This document shows, one piece after another, positions 17,188 through 25,048 of a DNA stretch of 57,323 nt (positions are counted from its first letter, which is position 1; each line of letters opens with the position of its first letter). Both the position numbers and the translations under genes were made by a program. The notes under the pieces are model-generated. The model had not been told where the DNA came from and did not search any database. It saw nothing but the letters and a program-made list of their open reading frames with translations. Source of the stretch: an uncultured Tateyamaria sp. (lineage in GTDB: Bacteria > Pseudomonadota > Alphaproteobacteria > Rhodobacterales > Rhodobacteraceae); the NCBI RefSeq assembly GCF_947494755.1, contig NZ_CANLVZ010000020.1, positions 1-57,323 of the forward strand, written 5' to 3'.

Positions 17188-17456
17188 CAAAGCAGCCCCT
17201 TGATGCCCGTCGCCGTTGTGCCGGTCGCCGCCACCTGCGCCACCCGAATGGGATAGATCATGCCCGGGGTCAGGCCCGGCAACGTGATCGTGTCACCGCT
17301 TTTCAACGTCACAGCCAGATCGCCAGCACCCGCAACCATGACGGCACGGGTGACAGATTGCAGGTCAACACCGTCCGCAGGTGTCACTTCGAACCCACCC
17401 TCGACAGGGCTGTTGAGGCCGGGTTGAAACGCGCGGAATGTATCGGAAATGGGCAT
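17187..17456 (-). CDS. Spike base protein, RCAP_rcc01079 family (GTA head spike, GhsA-like)
   Basis: The 89-residue protein shows the family pattern: DTFRAFQPGLNSP near the start, VTPADGVDLQSVTRAVMVAGAGDL in the middle, then SGDTITLPGLTPGMIYPIRV and the ending VAATGTTATGIKGLL. The family is named after the R. capsulatus gene transfer agent head-spike base. It should anchor the beta-helix spike encoded directly downstream (1-nt overlap) to the particle head. The initiation codon ATG at 17456 has an AAGGAGG-type site (from cctcctt at 17461-17467) about 4 nt upstream. No other GTA structural genes are in the window, so the particle itself must be encoded elsewhere. Confidence 0.78.
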   Translation of the reverse strand: MPISDTFRAFQPGLNSPVEGGFEVTPADGVDLQSVTRAVMVAGAGDLAVTLKSGDTITLPGLTPGMIYPIRVAQVAATGTTATGIKGLL

Positions 17457-17489
17457 CGCAGCCTCCTTGGAAAAAGACAGGCGGAAGAT

Positions 17490-17504
17490 GCTAAAAACCG
17501 GTTA
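17490..17504 (-). promoter_or_regulatory. CtrA-like box before the spike genes
   Basis: On the minus strand this reads TTAA-CCGGTTT-TTAG, one mismatch from TTAA-N7-TTAA, 33 nt before the spike-base start. GTA genes in Rhodobacterales are under CtrA control, which fits, but binding is inferred. Confidence 0.4.
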
Positions 17505-17546
17505 ATCAAGCCCTAAGCCAGCGTGCGGTGGGGCAGGCACCGCAAT

Positions 17547-17562
17547 TATATCCGCGGATTTA
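17547..17562. repeat. Partition-type palindrome copy 1 (TATATCCGCGGATTTA)
   Basis: This matches the palindrome TATATCCGYGGATATA with one mismatch in the right arm. It overlaps the parB stop codon. Two further copies lie at 19833-19848 and 20200-20215, making it a candidate parS or iteron-like site for this replicon. Confidence 0.5.
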
Positions 17563-18495
17563 AGGTTTCTTGCGCTGATACTTCATGATCAGCTTGGCCA
17601 TCTCGACCAGCATGTCATCCAGATCATCCGCATCCACGCGGGCCTTGCTGATAGCAATATCAAACCCGCCCGTGACCGGCACTGTAGCCATCGGAATGCC
17701 CCGCACATCATAGCGTTGGCGGATCGGTTTGTCATAATCCGGCACCTTCAGCCGCTCGCCCTTTTTGATCTTGGGCAGGATCGTGCGATAGGCGCGCTTG
17801 GGGGTGTCCTCGATATCCACCTGTCGCAAAATCTCGTCCCGGAATGCCAGACAGCCCTGCCCCAACGACACATCCGCCTGGCTCACGCCAATACGCTCAG
17901 CGATCTCGGTCTGCGTCATCTCGGTCATGCTTTCGGCCAGCAAACCAATCGAGATCAGCTCCTCAAACCCGTTGAGATCACGGCGCATCGTGTTCTCGTG
18001 AAACCGCTCTTCAAGGTCGGCCAGCGCCTGATCCCCCGCCTCGGTCGACACGACCGCGCGCACGGTACGGCCCAGCTTTCGGCAGGCTTCAAGACGGCGT
18101 CGCCCCGATTGAATGACAAAGCGGGCATCGGTCTCAAGCGGTGTATCTTCGTTGGGCGTCCATCCGACTTCAGCGGGGCGAACGCGAATGGGCTGCGTTT
18201 GTCCGCGGCGCTCGATATTGGCGACCAGCTTGTCAAAGTCTTCGTCCGCCACCCAGTTGGTCATACGGTCGCTGCCCAGATCATCAACGATCTGATCGGG
18301 ATCAAGATCAAGGGCCATGGTCCCGGCCAGCACGGCCTCAACCAGCGATCCACGGGTCGATTCAATGCGCTGTTGCAGCATATTCATCGCCGATCCGGCC
18401 CACATGCCCCCCATCGCGCCCTTTCGAGGCGCGTCCGCCACAGCGCTCACATCCTCGTCGGGCAACGCACCGCTCAGTTTCCGTTTCTTTGCCAT
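17560..18495 (-). CDS. parB: ParB/RepB-type partition protein
   Basis: This 311-residue centromere-binding protein works with ParA to segregate the replicon. It has an N-terminal ParB/Srx domain (ERRGQTQPIRVRP, FVIQSGRRRLEACRKLG) with the SGRRR form of the CTP-binding GERRxRA box, followed by ENTMRRDLNGFEE and an HTH segment, MTQTEIAERIGVSQADVS. The start ATG at 18495 overlaps the parA stop by one base (TGATG); an ATG three codons further upstream is possible. A palindrome lies at its stop codon. It is the last gene of rep-parA-parB. Confidence 0.9.
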   Translation of the reverse strand: MAKKRKLSGALPDEDVSAVADAPRKGAMGGMWAGSAMNMLQQRIESTRGSLVEAVLAGTMALDLDPDQIVDDLGSDRMTNWVADEDFDKLVANIERRGQTQPIRVRPAEVGWTPNEDTPLETDARFVIQSGRRRLEACRKLGRTVRAVVSTEAGDQALADLEERFHENTMRRDLNGFEELISIGLLAESMTEMTQTEIAERIGVSQADVSLGQGCLAFRDEILRQVDIEDTPKRAYRTILPKIKKGERLKVPDYDKPIRQRYDVRGIPMATVPVTGGFDIAISKARVDADDLDDMLVEMAKLIMKYQRKKP

Positions 18496-19826
18496 CAGTC
18501 CCAACGCTCCTCCATAAAGGCCTGCGCAAAATCACGAGGCGGCAGGGTGGGCCAAATCCGTTGCACCAAGGCGTCATTCACCGCATTGGCATTGTCCATA
18601 AAAGCCCGCGCAGACACACGGCGCGTCTTTGGGGGCAGGTATTCATAGATACTCTTGTACTCTTCGGCCGCATTCGCAATCGCGTCAGAGCGTGAATACC
18701 ACACCTGCATCACCTCCCGCGGTGCCTTGCGATACAGGTCCACAATCTGATCCACGTCCTGATTGTTCTGCTCCTGTACGATGGTCGGCAGCACCATATG
18801 GGCCCCGGCCCCAATCTCCAGATCCGCCTCAAACCCCATGATAAACTCAAGGTATTCACCGATGTTGGACACGTAGGTCGCCAGCGTCGCCAGATCAAAA
18901 CCCTTCATGGTCTGGGGGATCACCACATTGTCCGCTGCGATCAGCCCATTGAGCTGCATCAGCGTCAACGAAGGCTGCTGATCGATCACGATCACGTCCA
19001 CCGTTTCATTCAACGCCTGCTCGTAGCGGGCCACATCAAAGGCACCGCTGCCATCGCGCAAATCCTCAGGGCGCGTGCGTGGCCCGTTGCCCGCATCCCA
19101 CGTCGCAATCGCGTCCTTGAGCACGCGATACACCGGCACGCGACTGGATTGCGACAGGAAGAACAGGCTGATATCCCCATTCTGGATATTCGCACCACCC
19201 GGTATCAGCCGGATGCCCGGCCATGGCGTGGTATGCCAGATCGCGTCCAGGTCCTCCGCCGTGCGCGGTGTGACCGCATCCGCGCCGGGGTTATCCACCC
19301 CCATGAAATCCGCCAATGTCGCCGTCTCAGGGTCGAACAGGGGCAGCCCCTCATCGGCGAAATAAAGCGAGACGGTTGCCTGCGGATCGGCATCGATGAC
19401 ACCCACACGCAGCCCATAGAACAAGTTGATATACTGTGCAAAATGCGCCGCACTCAGTGACTTGCCCGTGCCACCCTTCTGCGCCCCAAAGGTCACAACC
19501 TTTACAGGCTCGCCGGGTTTGCGCCAATGCACATGATCGCGTTTGGCGCCCGGATTTGACCCTATCAAGGCTCGGATCAACATGATCTCGGAGGGCGAGA
19601 ATGTTCGCTCGCGCCCGATCCGCTCACCTTCCGGGAATTGTGGTTCGTCATTGGTCAGGCGGGTCAGATAAGTCGTATCGACGGCCAGCAATTGTGCCAC
19701 TTCGGTCATCGAAAACCGGCGTGCAACCCGGGTGCGCAAGGTAAGGTCCCGCTGCAGCTTTGTGTTCACGGCTCCCATGACGCGGGTCATGTTCCGTATA
19801 AATTGCTCGAACTGCCCGTACGCCAT
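18495..19826 (-). CDS. parA: ParA-type partition ATPase with N-terminal HTH
   Basis: This 443-residue type Ia ParA has an N-terminal DNA-binding region (residues 35-85, FSMTEVAQLLAVDTTYLTRL) and a deviant Walker A, KGGTGKS, at about residue 120. It also has Walker A' VGVIDADPQ and a Walker B-like VIVIDQQPS. It should drive replicon segregation and repress its own promoter. I chose the ATG at 19826, two bases before the rep stop; the open frame runs further upstream but only as a shadow of rep. There is no clear ribosome-binding site, so translation is probably coupled to rep. A perfect palindrome sits 7 nt upstream of the start. Confidence 0.92.
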   Translation of the reverse strand: MAYGQFEQFIRNMTRVMGAVNTKLQRDLTLRTRVARRFSMTEVAQLLAVDTTYLTRLTNDEPQFPEGERIGRERTFSPSEIMLIRALIGSNPGAKRDHVHWRKPGEPVKVVTFGAQKGGTGKSLSAAHFAQYINLFYGLRVGVIDADPQATVSLYFADEGLPLFDPETATLADFMGVDNPGADAVTPRTAEDLDAIWHTTPWPGIRLIPGGANIQNGDISLFFLSQSSRVPVYRVLKDAIATWDAGNGPRTRPEDLRDGSGAFDVARYEQALNETVDVIVIDQQPSLTLMQLNGLIAADNVVIPQTMKGFDLATLATYVSNIGEYLEFIMGFEADLEIGAGAHMVLPTIVQEQNNQDVDQIVDLYRKAPREVMQVWYSRSDAIANAAEEYKSIYEYLPPKTRRVSARAFMDNANAVNDALVQRIWPTLPPRDFAQAFMEERWD

Positions 19827-19827
19827 G

Positions 19828-20799
19828 TTAATTATATCCACGGATATATGTGGGTGTGACGGACAGGGCAGGGGGCCCAATCCGCACCGGCAACTTCTCG
19901 CAAGGCGGGGCAGGGCGCAAGGTCTTTTGCGCCAGCGCCCACCGCCGCAGGTAGCCTTCAAGCAGTTTGATCTGTGCGCGTTGAGGGGTTATGGCTGCGG
20001 ATTTCAGAGTTTGATCAAGCTGTTTTGGGCTCGGAACCTTGCGCCAATGGGGTTGCCAACCCTCCCTGAGAGCCGTGCAAAACGCATCGAGTTCTGTCAG
20101 CGACAACCCTTTTTCGAAGATATGATCCACGGCCGTCGTTATCGCACCTGCATCCTTGATTAGGTTGAGCGCCGTGAAAGTGCCCTCTAAAGCGGGGCGT
20201 ATATCCGCGGACATAACCTCCGCAGTGCTGGCCGTGTCTCGAACGCATCGCTCCGTCGATGCAACGAGTATCTCAGATGGCGCGTACCTCAAAGCGGGGT
20301 AGGGGGTTCCTTTGGTGCAGCCAGCCCACTCAGAGATCAATTTCGCATGAACAGACAGCCCGCAGGGTTCATGATTTATATGTATCTGTTTTTTTGAGTC
20401 CCTAAGGCGTTCACTCTTGTGAACACTGCATTCACCTTTGTGATCGACTTTTTCGACTGATGATGCGGCCACTTTGCCCGACAGCGACGCGCGCCAGGCC
20501 TTCCAGAACACCACACAATAGCGCAGGCGATAATTGTATCCATTGGCGGTGGTCTGTGTCTCGGTCGAGATCAGTTCCGCCTCTCGCAAGGCGGTCACGT
20601 AGCCCGAAATCGCCGCCTTGGACCGGCCTAACCGTTCGCCCAGTTGCCCCAGTGAAGGCCAGCAAAACCCATCCATATTTGCCATGCGGCACAGTTCGAC
20701 CAGCAGCCGGAAGGCGCCGGGGGTCAGCTCCAGTTCCAGCACTTCAACCGGCAGGGCGACAAAGCCCTTGCGCCGGTCAAATTCAATTGTTTCCGACAT
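19828..20799 (-). CDS. Putative plasmid replication initiator (winged-helix/HTH protein)
   Basis: The 323-residue protein has an N-terminal winged-helix region (residues 8-90: FVALPVEVLELELTPGAFRLLVELC, WPSLGQLGERLGRSKAAISGYVTALREAELI) of the HTH_36 type found in plasmid initiators. The rest is not recognised. It lies directly upstream of parA and parB in the same direction, where roseobacter plasmids of the non-repABC classes carry their replicase. I cannot tell whether it belongs to the DnaA-like, RepA or RepB class. The start at 20799 has GAGG 5 nt upstream. One palindrome lies within the gene (20200-20215) and another over its last codons (19833-19848). A chromosomal regulator is a less likely alternative. 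Confidence 0.68.
   Translation of the reverse strand: MSETIEFDRRKGFVALPVEVLELELTPGAFRLLVELCRMANMDGFCWPSLGQLGERLGRSKAAISGYVTALREAELISTETQTTANGYNYRLRYCVVFWKAWRASLSGKVAASSVEKVDHKGECSVHKSERLRDSKKQIHINHEPCGLSVHAKLISEWAGCTKGTPYPALRYAPSEILVASTERCVRDTASTAEVMSADIRPALEGTFTALNLIKDAGAITTAVDHIFEKGLSLTELDAFCTALREGWQPHWRKVPSPKQLDQTLKSAAITPQRAQIKLLEGYLRRWALAQKTLRPAPPCEKLPVRIGPPALSVTPTYIRGYN
19833..19848. repeat. Partition-type palindrome copy 2 (TATATCCACGGATATA), perfect arms
   Basis: The 7-bp arms TATATCC and GGATATA are perfect around a 2-bp centre. The site encodes the last residues of the initiator and lies just upstream of the parA start, the position of a parA operator or parS site. Confidence 0.6.
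20200..20215. repeat. Partition-type palindrome copy 3 (TATATCCGCGGACATA)
   Basis: This copy has one mismatch in the right arm and lies inside the initiator coding sequence, as origin iterons do in some plasmid rep genes. Together with the copies at 17547 and 19833 it marks the rep-par block. Confidence 0.45.
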
Positions 20800-20894
20800 A
20801 TTTTCCTCGTTCCCGCACAGCAAAAGCTTGCGGGTTCTGCACGACGAGGCTATTCTGAATCTGCGAACAGAATGGGCCTCTTTGGTTTCATTTC

Positions 20895-20928
20895 ACAGGG
20901 TTGGACGGTTGCCGCCGTCTGGCCCTGT
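20895..20928. other. Strong hairpin in the leader of the initiator gene
   Basis: Arms of 14 positions, starting ACAGGG and ending CCCTGT, pair with three G-T wobbles around a 6-nt loop. It lies about 100 nt upstream of the initiator start. Such leader hairpins occur in plasmid copy-number control by counter-transcribed RNA, which is only a suggestion here. Confidence 0.35.
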
Positions 20929-21303
20929 TTCGTTTAGCCTTGCCTGTTTATGGATCATGCCTCCTGCCTGTGGCGGCTGCGACAGCAGATGCGCCGAGGA
21001 TCCCAACGGGGATGACCCATCGTTTATGGTAGTGTATATGCATCGCCAGCCTCTGCTGCGGTCTAGTGCCGCTTACTCTTGGTATTGAGGGCAATATAGC
21101 GTTAAATACAAGGACTAAGGCAAGTAATTCTTTTGATTACGCGGGCCACATAAACTAAATGAAGCAAGCTGTTGTTTTAAGACGATAAATTAGGCTAAGT
21201 GCTGAACCGTCCTCACGGGCACAGTCGCCCCCTTCTTTGCTAAGTGGACCATGCTCATATCGATGCGGCCCGAATCTGAAACGGTTTCGGGGCTCGTTTG
21301 GCG

Positions 21304-21318
21304 TTAACATATCGGTAA
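21304..21318 (+). promoter_or_regulatory. CtrA-like box (TTAA-N7-GTAA) before the tyrosine kinase gene
   Basis: TTAACATATCGGTAA has one mismatch from the CtrA consensus and lies 85 nt before the chosen start of the Wzc-type gene. It is the fourth such box in the polysaccharide and spike region. Confidence 0.4.
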
Positions 21319-21403
21319 CCATGACGATGCTAGGGTTCCCTCGCACGCTTGGGTCGAGCCTGTGCGGCACCAACCCAATCGCAGGGCATCAGCAGCAAAA
21401 ACC

Positions 21404-23341
21404 ATGCAATACAGCAGACATATCTCGGCCGGTAGCATATCGCCCGCCCGATCGCAGAGCGATGGCGATGTCATCGATCTTGGCGGTCTGGCGTCGACCA
21501 TTTGGCGCGGCAAATGGGTGATCTGTGCGGCGACCGCAATCGCGATCCTGCTTGGCGGTTACTACGCCTATGTGCTGGCCACGCCGATCTTTCGCTCCAC
21601 GGCGGTGGTGATCCTCGAGACCAATCAGGAACAGATCATCGATCTGCAAAGCGTGGTGGGCGGCTTGTCCGGCGACACATCCGAGGTCAATTCCGAGGTC
21701 GAAGTGCTGCGCGCACGCGGCCTCATGGGCGAGGTCGTGGACCGGCTGGACCTGACCCAAGACCCTGAGTTCAATCGCGCCTTGCGCCCTGTCACGCTGT
21801 GGGCGCGCACCAAGGGGCTGGTCAAATCGGGCCTGGGTCTGGGTGGCCCCACATTTGAGCTGACCCCGCAGGAACAGACGCAACAGACCCGCGATGCGGT
21901 AATTTCGACCCTGTTGCACGCGGTTACGGTGCGAAATGTCCCGTTGAGCCTGGTGTTTCAGGTCACGGTCGAGACCGAAAATCCGCGCAAATCGGCGCGG
22001 ATCGCGGACACGATTGTAGAGCTTTATATCCTCAACCAGGTCGAGGTGAAGTTCGAGACGACCCGGCAGGCGACGCTTTGGCTGGGCACGCGGGTGTCTG
22101 AGTTGCAGGCCCGGCTTGAGAGTGCGGAGGCTGATGTGTCGACCTTTCGCGGATCGACCGAGTTGGTGTCGGTGGGCGGGATGCAGGCCCTTGAGCGTCA
22201 GATCAAGGATGTGCGCGACCGCATCAGCACCGCATCCGCGAGCGGCACTGATCGGCAGGTGCAGAGCTTGCGCGCCGCGGAGCGCGATTTGAAACAGGCG
22301 CTGGATCGTCAAAGCGAAGACCTGATCACCTTGCAGCAACTGACCCGCGAGGCCGAGGCGACGCGGGTGCTTTATGAGTATTTTCTGACCCGCTTTAACG
22401 AGACCTCGGCCCAACAGGGTATTCAACAGGCCGACAGTCGCATCTTGTCGGATGCGGTTGTGCCGCTGTTTGCCTCAGAGCCCCGCAAACCGCTGATCCT
22501 GGCGATGTCCGGCGTGTTGGGGCTGATGCTGGGCACAGGCTTTGTCGTGTTGCGTGAGATGGGTCACAACGGGTTCCGCACGGCGCAGGATCTTGAGGCC
22601 TTTGCCGGTTATGCGGTGTTGGGGCAGGTGCCGGTCATGCCGGTTACCGGGCGGCGCGATGTGCTGCGCTATCTGTCGGACAAGCCGACCTCGGCGGCGG
22701 TCGAGGCGATCCGCAATCTGCGCACGTCGATCATGTTGTCCAATGTGGATACGCCACCGCAAGTGATCCTGTTCACCTCGTCCGTGCCGGGTGAGGGCAA
22801 GACCACCAATGCGCTTGCCCTTGCGCAAAACCTGTTGGGGCTGGGCAAACGTGTGCTGCTGATTGAGGGCGACATTCGGCGGCGCACCCTGCACGCGTAT
22901 TTCACGGCCCTGCCGGATTACGGGATCGTGTCGGTGCTGAACGGGCAAAAGTCACTGGCAGAGGCAGTGTTTCAGAGTGAGCATTTCGGCGCGGACATAT
23001 TGGCCGGAGAGGCCACGACAACCAGCGCGGCGGACCTGTTTGCCTCGGAAAGCTTCCGCACCCTGATGACCGAAGCGCGCGGCGCCTATGACGCCATCAT
23101 CATCGACACGCCCCCGGTTCTGGTGGTCCCGGATGCCCGCATCATCGCCGAACAGGTCGATGCCATCATCTTTTCCGTGCAATGGGACAAGACCAACGAA
23201 ACCCAGGTCGAAGAGGCGCTGCGCGTCTTTCATACGTCCGGGCAGCGCGTCACTGGGCTGGTGCTTAGTCAGATCAATCCCAAGGGCATGAAGCGCTACG
23301 GGTATGAGCTGCCCCAAACCGCGCCTTACTACCAAAGCTGA
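21404..23341 (+). CDS. Wzc/ExoP-type polysaccharide co-polymerase and tyrosine autokinase
   Basis: This 645-residue inner-membrane protein controls chain length and export of the exopolysaccharide. It has an N-terminal Wzz region with a first membrane helix (WVICAATAIAILLGGYYAYVL), a long periplasmic coiled-coil part and a second helix near residues 363-383. The cytoplasmic kinase domain has Walker A SSVPGEGKTT, Walker A' VLLIEGDIRR (Glu-Gly in place of the usual Asp-Ala) and Walker B AIIIDTPPV. A tyrosine cluster at the C terminus (YGYELPQTAPYYQS) is the autophosphorylation tail. The start is uncertain: ATG 21404 or GTG 21362. No Wza-type exporter is in the window. Confidence 0.88.
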   Translation: MQYSRHISAGSISPARSQSDGDVIDLGGLASTIWRGKWVICAATAIAILLGGYYAYVLATPIFRSTAVVILETNQEQIIDLQSVVGGLSGDTSEVNSEVEVLRARGLMGEVVDRLDLTQDPEFNRALRPVTLWARTKGLVKSGLGLGGPTFELTPQEQTQQTRDAVISTLLHAVTVRNVPLSLVFQVTVETENPRKSARIADTIVELYILNQVEVKFETTRQATLWLGTRVSELQARLESAEADVSTFRGSTELVSVGGMQALERQIKDVRDRISTASASGTDRQVQSLRAAERDLKQALDRQSEDLITLQQLTREAEATRVLYEYFLTRFNETSAQQGIQQADSRILSDAVVPLFASEPRKPLILAMSGVLGLMLGTGFVVLREMGHNGFRTAQDLEAFAGYAVLGQVPVMPVTGRRDVLRYLSDKPTSAAVEAIRNLRTSIMLSNVDTPPQVILFTSSVPGEGKTTNALALAQNLLGLGKRVLLIEGDIRRRTLHAYFTALPDYGIVSVLNGQKSLAEAVFQSEHFGADILAGEATTTSAADLFASESFRTLMTEARGAYDAIIIDTPPVLVVPDARIIAEQVDAIIFSVQWDKTNETQVEEALRVFHTSGQRVTGLVLSQINPKGMKRYGYELPQTAPYYQS

Positions 23342-23431
23342 GATCGACAGGCGCCGGGTCGCGCAAGCCTGAAACCGGATTTGTCAATCACGCGACGCCT
23401 GATATGAAGCATCACCAACAAGGAGAGTTTC

Positions 23432-25048
23432 ATGCAGGAATGGTGGCGCGACGCGGTTGTCTATCAGGTCTATCCCCGCTCATATCAGGACGACAACGGC
23501 GATGGGGTCGGCGATCTGACCGGCATCACTCGCCGTTTGCCGCATATTGCTGAGCTGGGGGCAGACTGCATCTGGCTCTCGCCCGTATTTCAGTCGCCGC
23601 AGGACGACATGGGCTATGATGTGTCGGACTATCTGGCCATCGACGCGCTGTTTGGCGATCTGGATGATTTCGACCGGTTGATAGCCACTGCGCATGATCT
23701 GGGGCTGAAGGTGATCGTGGATCAGGTGCTGTCCCACACCTCCGACAAGCATGAGTGGTTTGCCCAGTCCCGTACCAGTCGCGACAATGACAAGGCGGAC
23801 TGGTACGTGTGGGCGGACCCCGAGCCCGATGGCTCCCCGCCGACCAACTGGCACAGCCATTTTGGTGGGCCTGCGTGGGAGTTCGATCCGCAGCGCGGGC
23901 AGTATTATCTGCACAACTTCCTCGCCTCGCAGCCCGACCTGAATTTTCACAACCCGGATGTGATCGACGCGATCCTTGAGACCTGCAAATTCTGGCTGGA
24001 CCGGGGGTTGGATGGCTTTCGCCTCGATACGGTGAACTACTATTTCCACGATCAAAAGCTGCGTTCGAACCCGCCTGCGCAGTCCAAGCCGCAGGTGATG
24101 GCGACCGATCTTTATGGGATGCAGGACAATATCTATAACAAGACGCGACCCGAAAACCTGGCGTTTCTTGAGAAATTGCGTGCGCTGACCGACCAATATG
24201 ACGAGATCATGATGGTGGGCGAAGTGGGCGAGATGGGCCGCCGGTCCATCGAGATCATGGGCGAATATACCGCCGGAACGGACCGCCTGCACATGGCCTA
24301 CAGCTTTGCGATGCTGGGGCCTGATTTCTCGGCAGAGCACTTTCGCAACTGCATCGAGGGCTTTCAGCAGGGCGCGCCAGATGGGCACCCCTATTGGTCG
24401 TTCAGCAACCACGATGTGGCCCGTCAGGTCAGCCGGTGGGCGGACTATGCCGTGTCGGATGATGCGATGGCGCGTCTGACGTGCGCGATGTTGATGTCGT
24501 TTGAGGGCACAATCGGTATCTATCAGGGTGAGGAATTGGGTCAGTTAGAGACTGAAATGGTTTTCGAGGAGTTGACCGACCCGCCTGCGATCCGGTTCTG
24601 GCCTGCGGTCAAGGGCCGCGATGGCTGCCGCACGCCGATGGTGTGGGAAAAGGACGCGCCCCATGGCGGGTTTTCTGAGGTGAAGCCGTGGTTGCCGGTG
24701 AAGGCGCCGCAGCTTGCCAACGCGGTGGATCAGCAGGGCGCGGACAGCGTTCTGGCGTTCTACAAAGAGGCAATTGCGTTTCGCAAAGCCACGCCCGCAC
24801 TTCGCACTGGGGCGACGACATTCCACAACCTGCCCGAGCCGCTGTTTGCGTTCACGCGCGGGGCAGGGGAGGGGGCCGTGACCTGCGTGTTCAACCTGTC
24901 AAAGACGCCACAGACGGTGGTCTTGGGCGGGGCCGCCACGCTGACGGGGGTGTATGCCGCGACGCTGGATGGCACGGCCCTTGCGCTGCCCGGCAATGGG
25001 TTTGCGTACCTGTCTCACAGTGACACGCTGACCTTGAGCGCGGATTAA
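23432..25048 (+). CDS. Alpha-glucosidase (GH13 family, oligo-1,4/1,6-glucosidase type)
   Basis: This 538-residue cytoplasmic enzyme begins WWRDAVVYQVYPRSYQDDNGDGVGDL, the classic start of GH13 alpha-glucosidases. The four conserved regions are present: VIVDQVLSHTSDKH, DGFRLDTVNYY with the nucleophile Asp, MMVGEVGE with the acid/base Glu, and FSNHD. It should release glucose from maltose, maltooligosaccharides or sucrose. AAGGAG lies 7 nt before the ATG. It converges on glgP, and the two stop codons share the palindrome TTAA (25045-25048). Its place beside a complete glycogen operon fits alpha-glucan turnover. The linkage preference is not certain. Confidence 0.9.
   Translation: MQEWWRDAVVYQVYPRSYQDDNGDGVGDLTGITRRLPHIAELGADCIWLSPVFQSPQDDMGYDVSDYLAIDALFGDLDDFDRLIATAHDLGLKVIVDQVLSHTSDKHEWFAQSRTSRDNDKADWYVWADPEPDGSPPTNWHSHFGGPAWEFDPQRGQYYLHNFLASQPDLNFHNPDVIDAILETCKFWLDRGLDGFRLDTVNYYFHDQKLRSNPPAQSKPQVMATDLYGMQDNIYNKTRPENLAFLEKLRALTDQYDEIMMVGEVGEMGRRSIEIMGEYTAGTDRLHMAYSFAMLGPDFSAEHFRNCIEGFQQGAPDGHPYWSFSNHDVARQVSRWADYAVSDDAMARLTCAMLMSFEGTIGIYQGEELGQLETEMVFEELTDPPAIRFWPAVKGRDGCRTPMVWEKDAPHGGFSEVKPWLPVKAPQLANAVDQQGADSVLAFYKEAIAFRKATPALRTGATTFHNLPEPLFAFTRGAGEGAVTCVFNLSKTPQTVVLGGAATLTGVYAATLDGTALALPGNGFAYLSHSDTLTLSAD

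Larger units (their letters stand above)
20800..21403. other. About 600 bp without genes between the initiator and the tyrosine kinase gene
   Basis: No supported open reading frame is present. The half near the initiator holds a strong hairpin (20895-20928). The middle (21070-21200) is markedly AT-richer than its surroundings, and the right part contains a CtrA-like box at 21304. It is a plausible place for the replication origin or the rep promoter, but I found no iteron array. Confidence 0.45.

Noticed and set aside
17560-20799. A repABC operon
   Set aside because: There is no RepC downstream of parB. The initiator-like gene lies upstream of parA instead and has only an HTH_36-type N terminus.
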